A stretch of 10,756 nucleotides of DNA from JBKHHU01 sp046539045 (GTDB lineage: Bacteria; Planctomycetota; Phycisphaerae; SM23-33), in the NCBI GenBank assembly GCA_046539045.1, contig JBKHHU010000119.1, forward strand, positions 1 through 10,756. Direction: 5' to 3'. Made by a program: the position numbers and the translations under genes. The notes beneath the pieces are model-generated. The model saw nothing but the letters and a program-made list of their open reading frames with translations, made no database searches and was not told the origin of the DNA. Every line of letters starts with the position of its first letter. Position 1 is the first letter of the stretch. Positions 4,982 through 10,756 of the stretch are shown here, piece by piece.

Positions 4982-7873
4982 TCAGTTCAGATTGCTGCCC
5001 TTCAGAACGCTGATCCCGCCGGTCTCGAAGCGGGCCTCCGGGATCCCTTCCGGCCAGATGTTCAGAAATACGCCAACGTCTCCCTCGCGATCGTCGTAGA
5101 CGACGGAGAAACTCGCATAGAGCCTCTCGAACTTGCGGGTAAGGGTGATCTTGGTCGCGAGGTTGTCTCCACTCTGGTAGTCAAAGTCATACTGTTGGAA
5201 GAAGCCCAGCGAGTACTTCTTGCTGATGTCATACTTCAGGCCGAAGGTGCCGACCCCCGAATCCAAGTCACGCAGATAGCGGGCTCCGATGTAATACCGC
5301 AGCCGCGGATCCCGTGCGATCGACAGGGCGGCGGACGCTGTGCCGAAGTTGTCGTCGTCGATGTCATAGTTGGCATCGGCGAGAAGGGCGGCGCTGTCGG
5401 AGATGTTCCACAGGTAATCGGCGTTGACGTGGTTCCGGGCAAGACTGTATTCGGGGCGGGAGAAGAACCACCTGCCGTCGGAGGGCAGAGGGTCCCGGCC
5501 GTTGTCGAAGAAACTCGCGACGACGTTCAGACGCATCCAGTCCACCCGATGCCGAGAGCCGGCCGGCCCGCGATAGGTTACCAGCCGCTGCAGTAGACCG
5601 AAGCTCACTCCGTTGGTCCGGCGGATGGAGTTTTCGACGTTCGTGCTAAGCGGATACAGCGTGTCCGGGTGGACGTTCGTGTCGCTGGCGAATGCGTTGA
5701 CTTCGGGCGTCAGGACGTGCTTGAGCCCGTTGAGGTCCCAGAGGCGGCTGTCCGTGTCGTACACGCGCCAGATGCTGGTGTTGGCCCGGAGCCCGACCTG
5801 TCCGTAGGAGCGACATTCGCTGCCCGCGCCGGGGGTGTCGCCCCAGAACGTCTGCCTTCCGACAGCGTAAGGAACCATGTTGATGGTGGGTCCATTCTCG
5901 CCGATGGGGCCAAGTTTCAACGGCCAGTCGACTTCATTTCGCGTGTCGGCGCGGGTGAAGATCCGGCTGTCGTCGGCGGCCAGTGCATGGTCCGGTTTGT
6001 AGCGGACCAGCCCGAGGCGGTTCTCGCTGAAGAACGTCAGCCGGTCCTGCCAGAGCGATTCGCCGATCAGGTGATATCGGACCTCCGGCAGCGCTTCGGT
6101 TTGCGTGAGGAAGTCGTTCAGGCGGAACTTCATCAGGCCTTCCAGGGCCCAGTTGTCCTCCTGCCGCTTGACGTACAGAAGCGTTTCCTGCTCCTTGCCC
6201 GCATAGAACTCGCCGGGGAAGAATTCTTCCAGGAAGTTCCGGTCGCAGAGGTAGCTCAGCTCGAACTGCAACTGCCAGTCTTTGCGGAAGAAGTACTTGT
6301 GACGCACCATCGCCCGGCCTCGCAGTTCCGGGGCAGGGATGTTGTCCCGCTCGTCGCCGAAATCGTCTTCCTGCTCGCTGTCATACACGCCGTAGAAGTG
6401 GGCGTAGCCGGTGTACTGGTTGCCCATGTCGTCCTGTCGGGCGTATTTGAACCGGAGGCCGGACATCAGGCCGCGTTCGTACCACGCCAGAGTGTACCGG
6501 CTCTTGAGGCCCGCGGGCTTTTCCAGGCCGAGCAGGCGGAAGAAATGCCATTCGGTCTCCACGCCGTAGCCGAAGTCGCCGTCCTGACCCAGCCGGACGC
6601 GTCGCAACGGCGTGTGCTCCTGCTGGAGGTCACCGGTCAGTCGAGGCCACCACAGGAACGGGACGTTGTTGACGTTAAGCGTGGCGTTCTTGACGTCCAT
6701 TCCCCAGCGGCGCTGACTCAGCTGCTCTCTGGTGATCGGGTCGTAGATGGTCTCGTCTTTGAGGCGGGCTTCCTCCACACCGATGTGGTAGGAGGGCGTG
6801 TGGAAGTCGCTGGTGGTGATTTTTGCGTCCTTGAAGAGCATCTCCCGCGATGATAGCGCCCGGAACTGCTTTGCCCGGACGTACACCGGGACCTTTCTCT
6901 GTTCCTGGATGGTCCGGAATACGGTGTTCGTCGCGATGGCGCGGTGGTCAACCAGGTCGTAGAAGGCCTTGTTGGTTCGGAGCGATCGCTCGCCACGGGA
7001 GATCACTACATCGCCCTCGAGGTACACGCCCGTGACCCGGTGTTCGCCCTTGCCCGTCTGAAGACCCTGGGCCTTGGGCAGGTACGGGACGCGCGAGTCC
7101 TCGGACCAGTCCTCGCGGACCTCGCTGAAGATCACGGCCGAGTCCGCTCGCAGTTCCAGAAAGAGGCGGCTGTCGGGATTGCCCTGAGATACGTAGACGT
7201 TTCCGCGGGCAACGGTGATCCGCTTGTTCTCCCCGACCTCCTGCGAGCTGAACTTCTCGAAGTGGAAACTCACCGGTTCGGCCGGTCCGGTCTGGGGCAG
7301 GTCGCGGACGGCTTTGGCTTCAACGGCCCTTTCCGGAGTCGCCTCGGGGCCTTCCGTCGCCTCTCTGGTGGTCGGTTTGGTATCGCTGGGGGGCGGCGCT
7401 TCACCCAGTTTCTTCGCGGCGCGGGCTCGGATCACCAGCGGGAACTTTTTCAGATCGCGGTTCTGGAAGTTGCCCCGCGCATCCAGGCGTCCCTGGATGT
7501 GCAGTGTAATCAGGATCTGACGGTCCTGGATGGTGGTGCCGTCCGGCTCGACAACCTTGGCCTTGTTGCCCTCGACGTATAGCGTGATGTCGTGACGGCG
7601 GTTGGTGCCTTTGCCCGCTCCCGAGATCCATGCCACGGCATCGCGACCGGTGATCTGCAGCTTCCCTGCCGAGAGTCGGAACGAACCGAGGAAGACGGTC
7701 ACAGGTTTCCCGTCCAATTGGAAACTGTAGACCTCCTCACCGCTGATCGTCACATCCTGGTGAAGGTACTGCGGGCCTTTGCCCAAAGCCGGACCCGCGC
7801 ACAGCAGCAGTCCCAATCCCGCCAGGATCATCAGGTTCCGTCCCGTTGTCGCACCGCGGCGGTGTCGTTTCAT
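4982..7873 (-). CDS. lptD: LPS-assembly outer-membrane protein LptD (OstA/Imp)
   Basis: A 963-residue protein. The N-terminus has basic residues, a hydrophobic core (about 14-30) and a PALG-type cleavage region, a Sec signal peptide. Two OstA/LptA-like beta-jellyroll stretches follow (about 35-150 and 205-330), separated by a Pro/Thr/Glu-rich linker, with typical phrases such as VYLEGDVVIS and ATNTVF. From about 345, the segment FKDAKITTSDFHTPSYHI and then NVPFLWWPRLTGDL matches the entry to the LptD barrel; the rest to the C-terminus is rich in alternating aromatic beta strands, the outer-membrane barrel. In the known pathway LptD with the lipoprotein LptE inserts lipopolysaccharide into the outer leaflet. 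Only two Cys remain in the mature protein (C543, C687), so the E. coli disulfide pattern is absent. GAGG lies 5 nt before this ATG. It is bounded by its own promoter and terminator, so it appears monocistronic. Some divergence from proteobacterial LptD leaves a small doubt about the substrate. Confidence 0.87.
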   Translation of the reverse strand: MKRHRRGATTGRNLMILAGLGLLLCAGPALGKGPQYLHQDVTISGEEVYSFQLDGKPVTVFLGSFRLSAGKLQITGRDAVAWISGAGKGTNRRHDITLYVEGNKAKVVEPDGTTIQDRQILITLHIQGRLDARGNFQNRDLKKFPLVIRARAAKKLGEAPPPSDTKPTTREATEGPEATPERAVEAKAVRDLPQTGPAEPVSFHFEKFSSQEVGENKRITVARGNVYVSQGNPDSRLFLELRADSAVIFSEVREDWSEDSRVPYLPKAQGLQTGKGEHRVTGVYLEGDVVISRGERSLRTNKAFYDLVDHRAIATNTVFRTIQEQRKVPVYVRAKQFRALSSREMLFKDAKITTSDFHTPSYHIGVEEARLKDETIYDPITREQLSQRRWGMDVKNATLNVNNVPFLWWPRLTGDLQQEHTPLRRVRLGQDGDFGYGVETEWHFFRLLGLEKPAGLKSRYTLAWYERGLMSGLRFKYARQDDMGNQYTGYAHFYGVYDSEQEDDFGDERDNIPAPELRGRAMVRHKYFFRKDWQLQFELSYLCDRNFLEEFFPGEFYAGKEQETLLYVKRQEDNWALEGLMKFRLNDFLTQTEALPEVRYHLIGESLWQDRLTFFSENRLGLVRYKPDHALAADDSRIFTRADTRNEVDWPLKLGPIGENGPTINMVPYAVGRQTFWGDTPGAGSECRSYGQVGLRANTSIWRVYDTDSRLWDLNGLKHVLTPEVNAFASDTNVHPDTLYPLSTNVENSIRRTNGVSFGLLQRLVTYRGPAGSRHRVDWMRLNVVASFFDNGRDPLPSDGRWFFSRPEYSLARNHVNADYLWNISDSAALLADANYDIDDDNFGTASAALSIARDPRLRYYIGARYLRDLDSGVGTFGLKYDISKKYSLGFFQQYDFDYQSGDNLATKITLTRKFERLYASFSVVYDDREGDVGVFLNIWPEGIPEARFETGGISVLKGSNLN

Positions 7874-7914
7874 CGTTTCCTCGCTGGACTTATATGAAAT
7901 TGGTATCGGCCGCG

Positions 7915-7942
7915 ATTATAGACCGCCTACCGGACAAGTCAA
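7915..7942 (-). promoter_or_regulatory. Sigma-70-type promoter of lptD
   Basis: Minus-strand TTGACT (7937-7942, five of six) and a perfect TATAAT (7915-7920) are 16 nt apart. The predicted transcript start near 7908 gives a leader of about 35 nt to the lptD ATG. It lies just after the terminator of the preceding gene. Confidence 0.7.
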
Positions 7943-7960
7943 ATTGATTGTCCGGGCGGT
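7922..7960. repeat. Inverted repeat overlapping the lptD promoter, possible operator
   Basis: CCGGACAA (7930-7937) and TTGTCCGG (7948-7955) are a perfect 8-bp inverted repeat with a 10-nt centre. Outer arms ACCGC (7922-7926) and GCGGT (7956-7960) extend it by 5 bp across a 3-nt bulge. The repeat covers the -35 element and most of the spacer, where a bound protein would block RNA polymerase. As RNA it would lie upstream of the transcript start, so DNA binding is the more natural reading. Confidence 0.45.
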
Positions 7961-8001
7961 AGTAAAGGCGTGTTCTGCTCCGGTCAGACTATCCGCGCAT
8001 G

Positions 8002-8036
8002 AAAAAGCGTGGTGAGGGGCAAAATCACCACGCTTT
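8002..8036 (-). terminator. Intrinsic terminator of the rarA - cyclo-ligase - L,D-transpeptidase unit
   Basis: On the minus strand AAAGCGTGGTGA (8036-8025) and TCACCACGCTTT (8015-8004) form a perfect 12-bp stem around a 9-nt loop. A run of five T (8006-8002) closes the arm. It starts about 40 nt after the L,D-transpeptidase stop. This is the clearest terminator in the window. Confidence 0.88.
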
Positions 8037-8075
8037 GTCGGCTTTGCGTTTAGGTCTCCGTCGCCGCTCGGCGCT

Positions 8076-9161
8076 TTATTCCTTGATCTGGACCGTCGAG
8101 TGCTGGACATAAAGCAGCTTGAAAACCTCGGCGATGCCGGCGTCGCTCAATCGCACGCAGCCGAGACTCGAAGGTTTGCCGATGCTTTCCGGTTCATTGG
8201 TTCCGTGGATACCGTACCCGTCGGACTCCCGTACGTCTGTTCCCGCTGCCTCGATGCCTTCCAGCGGTATCCATCGGCCGCCGGGTTCGAACGGGTAGCC
8301 TTCCTGTCCCGGCAGGATCTTCTGCATCGGCTTGCCGGAACTGATAGGCGGAGTGTATGGAGCGCGTTCTCGTTTCCCCCAGCCGATCCGGAAGAACCCG
8401 ACCGGGGTGGGCGTATCACGCTTGCCGATGCCGACGGGAATCCGTTGGATGAAAATGTCGTGGAGGTAGATGTCCATAAGGCAGTCGGATTTGTCGACTA
8501 CTGCGTGGAACGGGCCCCGGACGAGCTTGATCTTTTGTCCGGCCTGGATGCTCCTGTCGGCACCGATGCGGTTGATCTCCAGAATCGTCTGGTAGGGGAT
8601 CCGAAGGTTCATCCGCCGGATGATGCCTTTCTTGCCGGCGAGAATTTCGCCCGGTTTGACGCGGTACTCGAAGCAGTAGGGATCGTCCGGATAGACGCGT
8701 TTGGAGAAGATGGTCCGCTCGGCCAGGTCCTGCAGGGCCTCCCGGGACTGCTTGGCCTGCCGCGAATTGAGATGGCCGGACACCAGGGCCTGGCTGAGCA
8801 ACGTGCGGGCGGCAACGAGTTTGCCTTCCGATTGAAGCTTGAGGCCCTCGTTGAAGGCGTTGGTTGCCATGGGGGCCGAGAGCTTGGCGCTGGGCTGTGC
8901 CGGTGCGGTGGTGGGCAGCTTGCCCTTCGGATTCTTTGCGCTGTTCCCGTTGGAGTCGGCTTTGGCGGGGGTGCCGTTGGACGTTCCCTCGCCCGCGTTC
9001 TCCGTCTCGCCGGTCGGTTGATGGGCAAGTGCCTCTTCCGGACCGGGCTCGGCTCGGAACATGCCCGGGAATGCGTAATAGATCCCGACGCCTCCGGCGA
9101 TCAACGCGATCAGCAGGAGGAACCAGAGTCCGCCGTGAGATTTTTTGCGTCGTCTAGCCAT
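8076..9161 (-). CDS. Membrane-anchored L,D-transpeptidase (YkuD) with LysM domain
   Basis: A 361-residue protein from ATG 9161. A basic N-terminus (MARRRKKSHGG) leads into one membrane helix (about 10-31), followed by a low-complexity Gly/Pro/Thr/Asn linker (about 35-90), a short TPR-like helical pair (about 99-131), a LysM peptidoglycan-binding domain (about 164-214, YRVKPGEIL to GQKIKLV) and a YkuD catalytic domain (about 218-361). The catalytic motif is visible as HGTN at 319-322 and SLGCVRL at 332-338, giving His319, Cys335 and Arg337. By family knowledge YkuD enzymes make 3-3 peptidoglycan cross-links or attach proteins to the wall, acting in the periplasm. ATG 9161 has GAGGA 8 nt upstream and overlaps the cyclo-ligase stop by 8 bases, suggesting translational coupling; the longer frame to 9215 adds 18 unlikely residues. 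A strong terminator follows. Confidence 0.92.
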   Translation of the reverse strand: MARRRKKSHGGLWFLLLIALIAGGVGIYYAFPGMFRAEPGPEEALAHQPTGETENAGEGTSNGTPAKADSNGNSAKNPKGKLPTTAPAQPSAKLSAPMATNAFNEGLKLQSEGKLVAARTLLSQALVSGHLNSRQAKQSREALQDLAERTIFSKRVYPDDPYCFEYRVKPGEILAGKKGIIRRMNLRIPYQTILEINRIGADRSIQAGQKIKLVRGPFHAVVDKSDCLMDIYLHDIFIQRIPVGIGKRDTPTPVGFFRIGWGKRERAPYTPPISSGKPMQKILPGQEGYPFEPGGRWIPLEGIEAAGTDVRESDGYGIHGTNEPESIGKPSSLGCVRLSDAGIAEVFKLLYVQHSTVQIKE

Positions 9162-9777
9162 TCGTGTGATCCTCGATTCGTTCGGCACGGGGCTTCCGGG
9201 CACCGGTGAGGGCACCGTCAGACCGCGTGATTCCTTTCTCGGTGGCGATCATACTGACCGGGTGGTCATGATCGCGGACAGGTACCCGGTCGACAATCTG
9301 CTCGCTGAAGGCGATCCCGCAGGTGTGGGCCCGCAGGTTCGGCTGGGACAGAAACCGGTCATAGAAGCCGCCGCCGCGTCCGAGTCTGTGGCCGCGAGTG
9401 TCGTATGCCAAACCCGGTACCGCGATCATGCCGATACGCTCTACCGGCCAGGGCTCTCCGGCGGAAGGCTCCCGCAGGCCGTGCCTGTTTTTGACCAGTC
9501 CGGTTTCCAGCGAATCGATTTCGATGGCGATCATGTGGCGCTGTTCCCAGGAGACTTTCGGAAGCAGAACGGTCTTGCCCGCCTGCCACGCATGCAAGGC
9601 CAGTTCGGCGATGTCGACTTCTCCGGGGATGGGCACATACAGCATGACGCTCTCGGCCGCTCTGAATTCCGCGGTGTCCAGCAGTGCCCGACAGGCGGCG
9701 TAGCTTTTCTCGGCCCGCTCCTGGGGCGGGATGTCCGCCAGCCTGGCCTTCATTTCTGTTCTCAGGTGTTTCTTCAT
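9154..9777 (-). CDS. 5-formyltetrahydrofolate cyclo-ligase (MTHFS)
   Basis: A 207-residue protein of the YgfA/MTHFS family. It converts 5-formyl-THF to 5,10-methenyl-THF with ATP hydrolysis, returning a storage or inhibitory folate to the one-carbon pool in the cytoplasm. The family signature GRGGGFYDR (nucleotide-binding loop) lies at 133-141, preceded by IAVPGLAYDTRGHRL. PGEVDI at 51-56 and the basic N-terminus (KKHLRTEMKARL) also fit the family, and the length is normal. The last 20 or so residues are basic and low in similarity to what the family usually shows. The gene starts 33 nt after the rarA stop with only a weak GGA upstream and ends overlapping the L,D-transpeptidase start, so it is probably translated as part of one operon. 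Confidence 0.93.
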   Translation of the reverse strand: MKKHLRTEMKARLADIPPQERAEKSYAACRALLDTAEFRAAESVMLYVPIPGEVDIAELALHAWQAGKTVLLPKVSWEQRHMIAIEIDSLETGLVKNRHGLREPSAGEPWPVERIGMIAVPGLAYDTRGHRLGRGGGFYDRFLSQPNLRAHTCGIAFSEQIVDRVPVRDHDHPVSMIATEKGITRSDGALTGARKPRAERIEDHTNG

Positions 9778-9810
9778 GTTCTGCGTTCCATTAGGGTTGC
9801 CCTGTCGCCT

Positions 9811-10756
9811 CTATTCCTTCTTTCGGCGTTCGGCAGAGCTTTTCCGCAACCGATTCGCCCATTCCAGATACGCGTTGATGTGTTTCTCGTACCCGCGGTC
9901 GGTGGGGGTGTAGTAGCTTTTCTCCACGCCGAGGTATTCCTGGTCCGGGCTGACCCCGCCGGGATGGTCGTGGGCATACTGGTATCCGTCCCCGCGCCCC
10001 GTGTCTTTGGCGCCGCTGTAGTGGGCGTCGCGTATCGAAAGCGGCACCGGAACGGTTCGCTTGTTCTTCACATCGTCCATCGCCTGCCAGACGGCCAGGG
10101 CCGATGCGTTGGACTTCGGCGCACAGCACATGTAGATCACCGCCTGGGCCAAGGTCAAGTGGCATTCCGGCCTGCCGATCTTCTCGGTAATGTCAAACGC
10201 CGCCGAAGCGACCTGCAGGGCTCTTGGATCGGCGTTTCCGATGTCCTCGCTGGCGAGGATCGCGATCCGGCGGGCGATGAACCGGGGGTCTTCTCCGGCA
10301 GTGAGCATTCGTGCGAGCCAATATACGGCTGCGTCGGGATCGCTGCCCCTCATGCTTTTGATGAGCGCGGAGGCAGCGTCGTAATGCTCATCATCGTCGT
10401 ACTTGATGGCTTTGGCCTGGATCGATTCCTGAGCGACTTCGAGGGTGAAGCGGATGGGCTCTTGCTGGTCCCGATTGCAGTTCCGCAACTGGGACAGCAC
10501 GCCGACCTCCAGCGCCGTCAAGGCCCGGCGTGCGTCTCCGTCGCTGATGGTCGCCAGGTGCTGCAGGGCCTCTTCGTCGGCATGGACGTGGTAGCGGCCC
10601 AGGCCGCGCTCTTCGTCGGCCAGGGCCCGCTCGAGCAGATCCACGACATCCTGTTCCGACAGCGGCTGGAACTCGAACATGGTTGACCGGCTGAGAAGCG
10701 GAGTGTTGATGGCGAAGTACGGGTTCTCGGTGGTCGCGCCGATGAGGATAATCACG
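9811..10756 (-). CDS. rarA: Replication-associated recombination protein A, RarA/MgsA AAA+ ATPase (5' end outside window)
   Basis: The C-terminal 315 residues of a protein usually about 430-450 long; the Walker A and B motifs lie beyond the window edge. The visible part opens in the sensor 1 region, IGATTENPYFAINTPLLSR, a RarA/WHIP/MGS1 hallmark. The lid domain follows, with SDGDARRAL (sensor 2 arginine region). Next are the RarA-specific helical segments, including HYDAASALIKSMRGSDPDAA, then FIARRIAILASEDIGNADP. The C-terminal tetramerisation region ends with YQYAHDHPGG. RarA acts at stalled replication forks with SSB and polymerases; the clamp-loader-like ATPase remodels DNA ends. The ORF is open through the edge and the GTG at 10753-10755 is an internal Val, not a start. 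It is the first visible gene of the three-gene run. Confidence 0.95.
   Translation of the reverse strand, partial: VIILIGATTENPYFAINTPLLSRSTMFEFQPLSEQDVVDLLERALADEERGLGRYHVHADEEALQHLATISDGDARRALTALEVGVLSQLRNCNRDQQEPIRFTLEVAQESIQAKAIKYDDDEHYDAASALIKSMRGSDPDAAVYWLARMLTAGEDPRFIARRIAILASEDIGNADPRALQVASAAFDITEKIGRPECHLTLAQAVIYMCCAPKSNASALAVWQAMDDVKNKRTVPVPLSIRDAHYSGAKDTGRGDGYQYAHDHPGGVSPDQEYLGVEKSYYTPTDRGYEKHINAYLEWANRLRKSSAERRKKE

Larger units (their letters stand above)
4866..4983. repeat. Pair of perfect 13-bp inverted repeats spanning the lptD 3' end and the gap
   Basis: GAGCAAGCGACAG at 4866-4878 is the exact reverse complement of CTGTCGCTTGCTC at 4971-4983, with 92 nt between. The right arm overlaps the lptD stop codon and contains the 5' arm of the lptD terminator, so in a read-through transcript the two pairings would compete. 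No target-site duplication is evident at the ends. The span could be a remnant of a small inverted-repeat element or a 3'-end RNA structure. It covers about half of the 218-nt gap 4764-4981. Confidence 0.5.

Noticed and set aside
5669..6853. 394-residue plus-strand open frame within lptD
   Set aside because: Antisense shadow; the LptD reading is continuous with signal peptide, jellyroll and barrel features.
8100..9209. 369-residue plus-strand open frame opposite the L,D-transpeptidase
   Set aside because: Antisense shadow of a gene with an intact YkuD catalytic motif.
9145..10686. 513-residue plus-strand open frame opposite rarA and the cyclo-ligase
   Set aside because: It spans two strongly recognised minus-strand genes and shows no motif of its own.

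Overview
The window looks like chromosomal DNA from a Gram-negative bacterium, most likely a planctomycete (Planctomycetota, perhaps the Phycisphaerae side). The evidence is a GC-rich composition, an LptD-type outer-membrane protein, and three tandem proteins with an N-terminal Cys4 zinc ribbon, a low-complexity linker and a paired-helix membrane domain, an architecture common in planctomycete genomes. The phylum is an inference; there is no rRNA or other strong taxonomic marker here. All eight genes I accept are on the minus strand, so transcription runs from high to low coordinates. The long plus-strand open frames are antisense shadows.

In transcription order, the right end (10756 to 8076) is a compact three-gene run: the C-terminal three quarters of the replication-repair ATPase RarA, a 5-formyltetrahydrofolate cyclo-ligase, and a membrane-anchored LysM plus YkuD L,D-transpeptidase whose start overlaps the preceding stop by 8 bases. 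A textbook intrinsic terminator (8002-8036) closes this unit. After it, a near-consensus sigma-70-type promoter overlapped by an inverted repeat (7915-7960) drives lptD (4982-7873), which ends in its own intrinsic terminator (4948-4980).

The middle (4763 to 1934) holds the zinc-ribbon/DUF4190-like trio. The first two genes are separated by 6 nt. The middle one carries a clear frameshift: its uninterrupted frame ends at 2787, but the rest of its C-terminal domain continues in the next frame to a stop at 2678. The third gene follows after 159 nt. Their function is unknown.

The left end (1803 to 52) is a two-domain family 3 glycoside hydrolase of the beta-N-acetylhexosaminidase (NagZ-like) type, with a plausible promoter of its own. 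Peptidoglycan cross-linking (L,D-transpeptidase), LPS insertion (LptD) and possible muropeptide recycling (GH3) give the window a cell-envelope flavour, but only the first three genes form a tight operon. No RNA genes, CRISPR arrays, insertion sequences or phage genes were seen. The least explained items are the zinc-ribbon trio, its frameshift, and the inverted repeats around lptD.
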